A DNA stretch of 64,000 nt, taken from positions 97,205 through 161,204 of the forward strand of contig NZ_CP016621.1 of the NCBI RefSeq assembly GCF_002741015.1, in the 5' to 3' direction. The DNA is from Microvirga ossetica. Lineage in GTDB: Bacteria; Pseudomonadota; Alphaproteobacteria; Rhizobiales; Beijerinckiaceae. The translations under genes and the position numbers were made by a program. Below the pieces are notes generated by a model that worked only from the letters and a program-made list of their open reading frames with translations, did not search any database and had not been told where the DNA came from. Shown here piece after piece: positions 44,752 through 52,761 of the stretch (its first letter is position 1; the number at the start of each line of letters is the position of its first letter).

Positions 44752-46287
44752 TCACGTAGTCCTATCGGCGATGGCATTTCTGGCCGCAACTGCCTGTGAC
44801 CTCTGTGAATCCAAAAGATCCATGGCATTCAGGCAAATGGCCTGAGTACCTTTATCGCTGGTGTTGGTTTCGTAGCCAACGCGAAATTCATTCCACTGCC
44901 GTTCTATCGTGGCCTGGATGCCTGGCATCCAATCCAACAGCCACACCCTGTCGTCGGGAGCCAACTCCTTGGCATGTGTACGCAGCCATTCGATGTTTTC
45001 GCTGATGGCCGCATGATGCGCGTGACCTTGCGACTTGTGTTCTCGCCTTCCATTGAAATCACTTGAGTTGCCAGCAGCGTTTACCCAGCTATCGCGGAAT
45101 TGCTGTAGTCTCGATTCCAAGGAAGCCGCGCGTTGAGCAATCCCATCGCTGGGCTTGTCGACGCGTTTGGGCACGCAGACAGTGATGTTGTAGTGGGCTG
45201 TGTCCGCGATGGCGGCGATGGACAGATCCCGTATGTTGAGGAACAGGAAGGATATCGGGACAACCGACCTGATATCCATGTCATTGCTGAAGTAGTCCGC
45301 CACATTCCCGCTCAGGATGAGCGCCTTGGCGTTCTCTTCCTCGATTCCCGTCCCGGTGATCCTCATCTCCGACTCGTTGAGGGTCTTCCTGGATTCCGCG
45401 TCGTATTCGGCTTTAGCACCTGTTTTCCCCGCGCCGTAGGATGCCGAGAGGGCACTCTTCACCTCGTCGAAGCTCTTGCTGGATGAAATGGTGACGTACA
45501 GCATCCGGCCGTAAGTGACGCTGCTGAGCAGCGCAGGCAGGTTGTCCTTGCCGAGGCGCCCCAACGCTTCCTGTTCGGCCAAGTCCTCCAACGTAAAGTC
45601 GTCTGAGAAGAGGGCGCCGGGGGTCTGCGGGGTGTCGATGTAAATTGTGAAGCACTTCTGTATCAGGGACGCCGTCAACACTCGTTTCTCACGGGAAGTC
45701 TGGGCTCGATGCTTCGCCTTGAATTCGGACCCGGCATATTTTGCCGACAGGCCTACTTCCAGGAGTGACTGTTCCAACGAAAAGGTCTCGCTCATGCTGA
45801 ATGCGATCGATCCGCCGAAATCCTCCTTCCCTTGAAGCGGCACGATCAAGTCGGAGATGGCGCTTCTGATCGTTGAAGCGCTCGGATTGACGACCGTTTT
45901 CGTGTTTGGGCTAGCCAGGAGATCGACGGACAGGTGGATCGGAGCACGCTTCTTTATGGGCAGCTCTCGAAAGGATCCGAGCCCAAGGGAGAGACCCGCG
46001 CCTTGCATCAGTGCCCCTGGCCATGTCGCGGCCACATCCGGCGCGAATGTAACTATCTTATCGGGATTTGTCGTCAGACTGTATGGGGTCGTCGTGCAGG
46101 ACATCGTACCCTGCTCGGTGAATTCATCTACTGGTGTGCCCGGAGGGCCTGCCACTCTTTCAGGGGGAGCTGGTGGATGCCAGGCGGGTAAGGCGTTAAA
46201 ATACGCCGTGATCTGATCTCGGTTGCTCCCTCCAGATATTTTTGTGGCTTCTTTGGCCATCGGGTGTAGGGAAGGTTCGCCTGACAT
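44752..46287 (-). CDS. Cholesterol-dependent-cytolysin (thiol_cytolysin) homologue lacking signal peptide and domain 4
   Basis: 511 residues. CDC blocks are recognisable in order: YFNALPAWHPP (about 29), WPGALMQGAGLSLGLGSF (89), LPIKKRAPIHLSVDLL (109), CFTIYIDTPQTPGALFSDDF (212), SSVTYGRMLYVTISSSKS (255), AKALILSGN (320, where CDCs have ILGG) and PISFLFLNIRDLSIAAI (344). These cover the pore-forming domains 1-3. The family's C-terminal domain 4, with its tryptophan-rich undecapeptide and cholesterol Thr-Leu pair, is absent; instead about 140 residues of helical sequence follow. There is no signal peptide, so the protein is predicted cytoplasmic. First gene of the CHAT cluster. Confidence 0.8.
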   Translation of the reverse strand: MSGEPSLHPMAKEATKISGGSNRDQITAYFNALPAWHPPAPPERVAGPPGTPVDEFTEQGTMSCTTTPYSLTTNPDKIVTFAPDVAATWPGALMQGAGLSLGLGSFRELPIKKRAPIHLSVDLLASPNTKTVVNPSASTIRSAISDLIVPLQGKEDFGGSIAFSMSETFSLEQSLLEVGLSAKYAGSEFKAKHRAQTSREKRVLTASLIQKCFTIYIDTPQTPGALFSDDFTLEDLAEQEALGRLGKDNLPALLSSVTYGRMLYVTISSSKSFDEVKSALSASYGAGKTGAKAEYDAESRKTLNESEMRITGTGIEEENAKALILSGNVADYFSNDMDIRSVVPISFLFLNIRDLSIAAIADTAHYNITVCVPKRVDKPSDGIAQRAASLESRLQQFRDSWVNAAGNSSDFNGRREHKSQGHAHHAAISENIEWLRTHAKELAPDDRVWLLDWMPGIQATIERQWNEFRVGYETNTSDKGTQAICLNAMDLLDSQRSQAVAARNAIADRTT

Positions 46288-46968
46288 CTAAGTCACTCCC
46301 ATGCAAAACGGCGTGACGCTATTCAGATAATTCTTGTCGGCTACTTGCAACAAAGTGCCACTATTATGGATTTTTGTCAAATTATCTACGCAATAACAGG
46401 ACGGTCATCGCGCTCCTATTATGATCAATTTTTCATTATAGCTCCAACGCCTGCTCCTTCTGAATCAGTCCTATCGTCGAAGAAGATTGCCGATCTGCCC
46501 ACAATGCACCGCCCCATCTTTAGCCGCCGCTTTGCAAGCGGCGGTATGGGCTACTGTGCGATCACGAACGAGATCGTCCGACAACATCTGGAGAATGCGG
46601 AGGTGCCGTGCAGTCAATTCGCGGTGGCTACCGATTCGGAGACCATCACTTTGCCCCGAGCTTTCAGGCGCTGGTCCGGCCACACGCCAACCGCTTGGTG
46701 GGCCGAAGGCCGGCATGCGTACCACATTGGCAGGACCGACCTCGGACGGAAGTCTGATCGCTCATTGTCACAGATTCCTCGTCAAGCTGGCGAGTTTGCT
46801 TCCGAGCCCATGACTTACAAGCCGCTTCATGGTCTTTGCTAGCGAATGCCGAAGCGATGTGCGAGTCTCCATTCACGTTCCGACATCGAAGCGTCGTTGG
46901 CGACTTGCGCCGCTCAGGACGCTGGCCCCCGATGGTTGTCGGACATTGAGCCTTAGACCCTGCACTGA
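46288..46968. other. Upstream region of the cytolysin gene without supported genes
   Basis: The first 150 bp are AT-rich. On the minus strand TTGACA at 46375-46380 with CACTTT 17 bp further is a possible weak promoter, 65 bp from the cytolysin start. Frames between 46480 and 46850 do not read like protein on either strand. Confidence 0.35.
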
Positions 46969-47214
46969 CTGGCCAAGCGCCACGACCTATAACGCAACCT
47001 GTTCCGTGTCTGGATTAAGAGGTATCATGCGGCCAGCATCTGCGATGAGTTCGAGACATCCAGCTACCGTCGCGTGGGAGAGACCCTGCGGCAGGCCAGC
47101 TTGATTGCGTTTCGAATGAAGACCCAGCGCCTTATGCGCGAGCACGAGCTTCCGCCGCAGATGCGACGCCGCTTCGTTGCCATAATGAACAGCGACCGGC
47201 GGCGGCATGGCTGA
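46969..47214 (+). pseudogene. Degraded transposase orfA-like remnant
   Basis: In one frame: LAKRHDL, an in-frame stop at 46990, then RNLFRVWIKRYHAASICDEF and ETLRQASLIAFRMKTQRLMR up to RRRHG and TGA at 47212. LAxRHDLxRNLxRxWxxxY is the pattern of the HTH end of IS3/IS66-type orfA transposase subunits. Only a fragment is left, so an insertion sequence probably once sat beside the cytolysin cluster. Confidence 0.5.
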
Positions 47215-47358
47215 GCTCGTCTACACCCCTTTACAGTGACGACCGTTACCATCCGCCAGGCTTCGCAGCCCAGGACACACCCCTAAAGGGTAGATATCTT
47301 GTCTGGCCTCAGACGGGGGCAGTAGGATGCTCGCTGCGCGAAACCGCAGGAGAACGCT

Positions 47359-48042
47359 ATGTTCCGTGTCCGTGCCTTCGGAAAGGTGCCAAGATTGGCG
47401 GCGATCCTCACGATCGCCGTCCAACCTATGACGTGCCAAGTGGCATACACCCAGGAGATGACGGCCCGCCAGGAACCCATCCCGGACGCCGTGTGGCAGA
47501 AAATGCAGGGGAGTTCCTGGCGCCCCAACCTGAAGTGCCCTGCCAGGAAGGATCTTGTCCTGCTCACGCTGCCCTATCTCAACTTCGAGGGGCAGCCGAA
47601 TCTCGGGCAGATGATCGTGGCCAAAAGCGTTGCCGATACGGTGATGTCCGTCTTCACGGAATTATTCGAGAGCAAGGCTTTCCGCATTCAACGCATGGAG
47701 CTCATCGACAAGTACGGTGGCGATGATGGCAAGTCGATGGCGGCGAATAACACGAGCGCCTTCAATTGCCGCCTCGTGACGGCCGGAAAGCGCCTTTCGA
47801 ACCACGCGTTCGGAACCGCGATCGACATCAACCCCATCCAGAACCCGTGGGTCAGCAAGGGTAATACCGACCCACCTGCTGGCAGGGAGTATGACACCCC
47901 AGGAGAACGCACTGCCGACGTGATCGGGATCATCACATCCGATGGCGTGGTCACGAAAGCGTTCAAGGGGCGCAATTGGGGCTGGGGAGGCGACTGGAAG
48001 AGCCTCAAGGACTATCAGCACTTCTCGGAGAACGGAAAGTAG
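47359..48042 (+). CDS. Exported M15/VanY-like D,D-carboxypeptidase
   Basis: 227 residues with AGGAGAACGCT before ATG 47359. Signal-like N-terminus (RLAAILTIAVQPMTCQVAYT). The zinc-peptidase M15 motif appears as RLSNHAFGTAIDINP (SxHxxGxAxD), with the third ligand region in WGWGGDWKSLKDYQHF. Such enzymes trim peptidoglycan cross-link peptides. First of a group of exported wall-active or surface proteins running to 52123. Confidence 0.7.
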   Translation: MFRVRAFGKVPRLAAILTIAVQPMTCQVAYTQEMTARQEPIPDAVWQKMQGSSWRPNLKCPARKDLVLLTLPYLNFEGQPNLGQMIVAKSVADTVMSVFTELFESKAFRIQRMELIDKYGGDDGKSMAANNTSAFNCRLVTAGKRLSNHAFGTAIDINPIQNPWVSKGNTDPPAGREYDTPGERTADVIGIITSDGVVTKAFKGRNWGWGGDWKSLKDYQHFSENGK

Positions 48043-48508
48043 AGCCACTGTATTGCGATGCTGACTGCGCAAGCCGTGTCCACACCAGCGTTCTATCCCT
48101 TCCCTGGCCCTCCCCCATTGCATAGCGGTACGGAATTAGGTGCGCGACTGGACCGGGAAGCGAGGAATACGAGACCCTCGGCACATGATGGTCACGGGCA
48201 ACCTCAAGGACATCGCTGACATGCCGTTCGACTTCGCGAACTTCCTACTCGGACGCGTGATAACCGCCATTGTCACGTACCGGAAGGAGGCAATGGCAGG
48301 CGCACGATTGCGTAGGTTGCTCGCCACAAAGATAGCCTAGGAGGAAGTCGCCCAGTATTCATGCACGGGCGAACGTATCGGTAGCATACCTCCGAATACG
48401 CATGAGTACATCTTACGGGTGACGCCGATTGACGCAACGCAACTTAGATGAAATCCTCACCGTCCGCATCTGCTGATGCAGGCGCAACATCCCATGGGAG
48501 GTCGTCTT
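48043..48508. other. Intergenic stretch
   Basis: Contains a short plus-strand frame (48140-48340, 66 codons, KDIADMPFDFANFLLGRVIT) that may be a remnant; otherwise no support for a gene, RNA or repeat. Confidence 0.25.
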
Positions 48509-49411
48509 ATGAGGCGTTTTGCTTTGGGTGCAGTCATATTGTTTGGAATCGCTAGGTTCACGACACCGATCCTCGCCCAGGCTCCAGTGGCGACGGTAAA
48601 TGATGGACCATTCGACACGACGGACGACGAGGTGCACCAGGACGTGGCCAAGGACACCACGGGCGAGTTCAAACAACAAGCCAACAAGGTGCTCGGGGAA
48701 GTGGCGTCCGCTGGTCTCCTGAACAGCTTGGAACCATTTTCCTTTGGAGCGAAAGTGGTAGCGCCGAATGAGATCACTGCCGCCGTCACGATGCCCCTTC
48801 TCAGCAAGGGAGACCCGTCGACGAAGTACAACATTGTTCTCCAGCCTGGACACTACCTGCGGGTGAAAATTCCCGGGAAGGACGTGAAACTCGGCACGAG
48901 CGGGAAATTGGTTACGGAGCAGCAGATCACAGCGTTCATAACGGCGAACGTCGCCAAGAACCTGATTGAGGAAGACAAGGACAAGAAGCTGAACATCCTC
49001 GTCGTCTCCGCCGACAACTATGATCGCCCGCTCAACACGGACATCTTCCTTTCCATTCATGCTGACGGCGCGCCGCCTCCCGGCTGCACGACAGGACCAA
49101 GCCTTGGATATAGCGACAACTCGAGCCTCCTAGGGATGCATGCCATCGCATTCGCGCTCGCGACGTCCTTGGGACAGACCTACGACGAGTTCCAGGGCGA
49201 CAACTTCACCACCAACCTGAGCAAGTATTACATGTTCAAGTCCCTGAAGCTTCCTCCCAAGGGCTTCGCGGGAGTGCTTGAGGTGGGAGAGCTGACCTGC
49301 GAAAAGAAGGAGAAGGCGCTCATCGAGAACGCTCTCCGCATCGCCAAAAACATAAGTTCCATACTCAGGTCATCGGTCGACATCATCAACGAACCGCTCG
49401 ACAAGAAATGA
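48509..49411 (+). CDS. Exported N-acetylmuramoyl-L-alanine amidase-like protein (amidase_3)
   Basis: 300 residues from ATG 48509, with GGGAGG seven bases upstream. Signal peptide MRRFALGAVILFGIARFTTP to ILAQ. The amidase_3 fold is suggested by NIVLQPGHY (normally LDPGHGG), IFLSIHADGAP and the C-terminal GVLEVGELTCEKKE with the usual glutamate. The first motif deviates (QPGHY), so zinc binding should be checked. Cleaves the amide between glycan and peptide in peptidoglycan if active. Confidence 0.65.
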   Translation: MRRFALGAVILFGIARFTTPILAQAPVATVNDGPFDTTDDEVHQDVAKDTTGEFKQQANKVLGEVASAGLLNSLEPFSFGAKVVAPNEITAAVTMPLLSKGDPSTKYNIVLQPGHYLRVKIPGKDVKLGTSGKLVTEQQITAFITANVAKNLIEEDKDKKLNILVVSADNYDRPLNTDIFLSIHADGAPPPGCTTGPSLGYSDNSSLLGMHAIAFALATSLGQTYDEFQGDNFTTNLSKYYMFKSLKLPPKGFAGVLEVGELTCEKKEKALIENALRIAKNISSILRSSVDIINEPLDKK

Positions 49412-49420
49412 GATCGGGCC

Positions 49421-50137
49421 ATGCCCGCAGGGACAATCACCAGGCGGTCACTTGTCGGCGCCATGGCAGCCGCGGCGGCGCCGCGCCACTCAGCTCTCGC
49501 GGCGGACAACCCGGACCGCTTCAGGTCGGGCTATCAAGTCGTCGACGACGGGGTCCGGCCGACCCTTGAGTTCCTGAGCCGCATCTATCGATTGGACGGT
49601 GACTGGCTGCCCGACTTCAGCTTCTTCGATGATGGCGACAAGCCCAATTCCTTTGCTGAGGCGCCGATCATCGGGTTCAGGCGCCCGCACGTAAAGATCG
49701 GAAGGGGTTCGATCAGGGAGGCCATGCAGGTCTCGAACGGCAACTTCGGGGCTGCCCTGACGGGGGTGTTCGGGCACGAATTCGCCCACGTCTATCAAAT
49801 GAGCAAGGGGATCAGCAAAAAGCTGCTGGATGCGGACGCCAAAGATTCCGTGCGCCTGGTGGAGACCCACGCCGATTTCCTCAGCGGATGGGCATTGCCG
49901 CAGGCGTGGTGGATCACGCAGGTCGGCGATCTCCGCGTGGCGGCCGAGCAGTTCTTCGCCTTGGGCGACATCCAGACCAACACGCACGGCCATCACGGCA
50001 CCAACCTCCAGAGACAGGCGATCATGGCTGCCGGATACACATGGGGACTATCGAGCCCCAATGATCCCGACAAGGCGTCTGAGCGCGGCATCGCCGTCCT
50101 CAAGGACTTGTTCCCCCAATGGTTCAGGAGCACCTGA
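49421..50137 (+). CDS. Exported gluzincin-type metallopeptidase
   Basis: 238 residues. N-terminus TITRRSLVGAMAAAAAPRHS has twin arginines (Tat-like). HEFAH puts zinc ligands at His119 and His123 with catalytic Glu120; Glu148 in VETHADFLSGWAL is a good third ligand, matching the ExxxD helix of gluzincins. It starts 9 bp after the amidase stop, and its own stop abuts the next ATG (TGAATG), so the genes form an operon. Substrate unknown. Confidence 0.7.
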   Translation: MPAGTITRRSLVGAMAAAAAPRHSALAADNPDRFRSGYQVVDDGVRPTLEFLSRIYRLDGDWLPDFSFFDDGDKPNSFAEAPIIGFRRPHVKIGRGSIREAMQVSNGNFGAALTGVFGHEFAHVYQMSKGISKKLLDADAKDSVRLVETHADFLSGWALPQAWWITQVGDLRVAAEQFFALGDIQTNTHGHHGTNLQRQAIMAAGYTWGLSSPNDPDKASERGIAVLKDLFPQWFRST

Positions 50138-51103
50138 ATGAAGCGCTCGGCATACCTATTGGCATTTCTTTTCGTTTCCACGTCGTCCTACGCCCTCGAT
50201 CTGCCGAAGTGGCCGAGCGGCCCTGTCGCCGTCTTGCCGAAAGGCGAATTCGTCATCTCCGAGGACACCACGCTTTCCTACGACAAGCTCACTGTGCCTG
50301 ACGGCACGATTATCACGACGAACGGGAATGACTTCGATCTGCAAATCCGGCAGGAACTCATCATTCAGGGGAGTACCGTGATCAGGTCATTCGCGCCGAC
50401 GCACGTGCCGGACGCTCCCCCGCAAGCTGCCACGGGTGGCCCCGGGCGCTCGTACGAGCGCGGCCCGAACACTGAGGGAGCCACGGTCGCTACCAAGGGC
50501 AACGATGGCGGACAGGGCATGCCGGGACAGACCGGACAGCCGGGGGTCGCGGGGGATGACGCCGGGTTCATCACGCTGCGCTTCGATCCAGGCGCTAGGG
50601 CGGACGGCAGGCTGATCGTCCGCAACACCGGCGGGATCGGCGGGATCGGCGGAGTGGGCGGTCAGGGAGGACCGGGTGGAGACGGCCAGCAGGGAGGAAG
50701 AGGCAAGGACGGGATCGTCGATTGCGCGTCCGGTCCCGGCAATGGGGGGAACGGGGGCGACGGCGGCCCGGGTGGGCTAGGAGGACGCGGCGGTGACGGA
50801 GGCAGGGGCGGCACCATCGTGGTGCAGACGAGCGCACCCGCAAATCCGCCTCCGGGTTCCATGACGATCCTCGATTGGCTCCAGACTGTCGAGATGTCGG
50901 TCGACGGCGGAACCCCCGGCCAACCGGGGCCGGGCGGTAAAGGCGGCAACCCAGGACAGCCGGGATACGGCGGACGTGGGTCGCACCACTGCCAAGGCAA
51001 AGAGGCTGACAGGATGGGCGCGCCCGGCAAGCCGGGGAAGAACGAGACGGCCGGACTGTCAGGTGCCAACAAGGGCCCCAATGGAAGGATCAAGAAGCTG
51101 TAG
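50138..51103 (+). CDS. Exported collagen-like glycine-rich protein A
   Basis: 321 residues. Signal peptide AYLLAFLFVSTSSYA. Residues 20-90 form a beta-rich head (GEFVISEDTTLSYDKLTV, TIITTNGNDFDLQI). From about 110 on, Gly-X-Y and GGxGG repeats dominate (GQTGQPGVAGDDAG, GGDGGPGGLGGRGG), broken by one non-repetitive segment (MTILDWLQTVEMSVDG). Such proteins form triple-helix or PGII-type fibres. The next gene is a paralogue with the same head-repeat-segment-repeat layout. Confidence 0.7.
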   Translation: MKRSAYLLAFLFVSTSSYALDLPKWPSGPVAVLPKGEFVISEDTTLSYDKLTVPDGTIITTNGNDFDLQIRQELIIQGSTVIRSFAPTHVPDAPPQAATGGPGRSYERGPNTEGATVATKGNDGGQGMPGQTGQPGVAGDDAGFITLRFDPGARADGRLIVRNTGGIGGIGGVGGQGGPGGDGQQGGRGKDGIVDCASGPGNGGNGGDGGPGGLGGRGGDGGRGGTIVVQTSAPANPPPGSMTILDWLQTVEMSVDGGTPGQPGPGGKGGNPGQPGYGGRGSHHCQGKEADRMGAPGKPGKNETAGLSGANKGPNGRIKKL

Positions 51104-51148
51104 CGGCGTGCCGCGGGACTTGCTCCTGAATCGGCTGGGAAGTGCCCT

Positions 51149-52123
51149 ATGAGGCGATCGCTCATCTTCATGGTCGTAACCAGCCTGTGTGCAGCCAGGG
51201 CGGCCGAGCTGCCGCCGCCCTCATGGCCTCCGAGCCGCAATGGGATTCTCCCCAGGGCCGAGTACGTCCTCCAGGGAGACACCACGCTCTCGTACGACGG
51301 ACTCTCGTTCGAGGACGGAACCATCATCACCACGCAAGGCTACGATTTCGACCTCGAGATCAGGCAATCCCTGGAAATCAAGGGCACCCTCATCATCCGG
51401 TCATTCCCTGACGACCGCCTGCCGCCGCAGCCCGCCGCAGCCGGAACGGGTCGCCGGGGGCATCCCCACTTCGGTGCCCCTGGTCCGTACCCCGCTGCGG
51501 ATGCCGCCGATCGAGAAGACGGAATGGCAGGCGGAACTGGCGAGAGAGGTCCAACGGGAATCCCGGGAGCGGACGGGTTCGATGCCAGGGCGGTCACGCT
51601 ACGGTTCGGACCCGCGGCGACGATGACGGGCAAGCTCGTCATACGCAACGTCGGTGGGACGGGGGGAACCGGAGGGCCAGGCGGGATAGGCGGCCCCGGT
51701 GGCAATGGACAGCGCGGAGGAAAGTGCGCTCCGGATCCCGGACGCGGGCCGGCCTGGCCGAGCTTCGACGATTTGCCTGGTCGAGGCGGTCCGGCCGGGC
51801 AGGGAGGGCCGGGTGGGTTCGGAGGGCGCGGCGGCGACGGCGGCCGCGGAGGGATGATCGTGATCCAGGCGAGATCCAAGGGCGCCCACGAATGGCTCAT
51901 AACCGTCGAGCTGTCTGTCGCCGGAGGCGAACCGGGGAAGATCGGTCCCGGTGGCTCCGGTGGCAACGCGGGACAGCCAGGCCCCGGGGGTCCGGCAGGC
52001 GAGTTGTGCAGCAGCAAGGTCGAACGGATCGGCGCGCAAGGCACCTACGGCCCCGGCGAAACGAAAGGTATGGAGGGTGCCCAGAAGGGTCCCGACGGCA
52101 TCATCAAGGTGCTTTCGGATTGA
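51149..52123 (+). CDS. Exported collagen-like glycine-rich protein B
   Basis: 324 residues, signal peptide RRSLIFMVVTSLCAARA. The head (AEYVLQGDTTLSYDGLSFED, TIITTQGYDFDLEIRQSL) aligns closely with that of protein A, and both have the same VELSVxGGxPG insertion between two glycine-repeat blocks. The repeats contain GGTGGPGGIGGPGG stretches. Likely arisen by tandem duplication and may co-assemble with protein A. Confidence 0.7.
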   Translation: MRRSLIFMVVTSLCAARAAELPPPSWPPSRNGILPRAEYVLQGDTTLSYDGLSFEDGTIITTQGYDFDLEIRQSLEIKGTLIIRSFPDDRLPPQPAAAGTGRRGHPHFGAPGPYPAADAADREDGMAGGTGERGPTGIPGADGFDARAVTLRFGPAATMTGKLVIRNVGGTGGTGGPGGIGGPGGNGQRGGKCAPDPGRGPAWPSFDDLPGRGGPAGQGGPGGFGGRGGDGGRGGMIVIQARSKGAHEWLITVELSVAGGEPGKIGPGGSGGNAGQPGPGGPAGELCSSKVERIGAQGTYGPGETKGMEGAQKGPDGIIKVLSD

Positions 52124-52180
52124 GCCTTGACCGACCGAGCTATCCGTATGTGCCCTCCCAACGGAAGCGGATTTCCGGGT

Positions 52181-52306
52181 ATGACCACGAACGTATTCGA
52201 CCCGAGCCCCACCCTCAAGGCCGTCCTCGCAGACGAGATCGGGAATGACAGAGGCGGCGGCGTAAGCCCGACGACGGTCATTGGCGCCCTCGACAGCCTC
52301 GACTAG
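52181..52306 (+). CDS. Short ORF after the collagen-like pair, likely remnant
   Basis: 41 codons (MTTNVFDPSPTLKAVLADEI ... LDSLD, TAG). Reading through the TAG continues as ILADVLEELNADIRAS, which looks like the same protein, so this may be a gene with a premature stop. From 52307 to 52761 no gene is supported. Confidence 0.3.
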   Translation: MTTNVFDPSPTLKAVLADEIGNDRGGGVSPTTVIGALDSLD

Positions 52307-52761
52307 ATACTTGCCGACGTTCTTGAGGAGCTGAACGCCGACATCCGAGCATCAGCTTCTCCTGATCGGTGGCGTCAAGCACCAATGGAACTCGGAGCAC
52401 GAGGAGGCAAGATTCGTGGTGCACAACCCATACGTCTCGCCTCCTGAACGTGTTCAATCTCGTGACCAGTACCTACCGCGACGATGAGCCTGAGCGGGCA
52501 TTCCGTCTTCCGCAACCTGGTCGAGCAACCTGTTGCGCCTCGCTGCGTAGAGACCATGACAAAGGTAACGCCTGTAGGCAATCCCGCGCCTTTGCCCGCG
52601 CGGACATCAGGAAGATAACCGACCCGAACTTGGTGCGAATTAGGCCACAGACCTGCAAGAGGCTTCCGGCTGTCGGACCCGAGTAAGGACTTTACATTTC
52701 CCCTTCCAACCAGCGCCAACTGACTGTTAATCGGTTGCATGCGGAAACAGTCGAATAGCCG

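Noticed and set aside
46480..46842. Frames of about 100 codons between the cytolysin gene and the transposase remnant
   Set aside because: No domain, no ribosome site and composition unlike protein on either strand.
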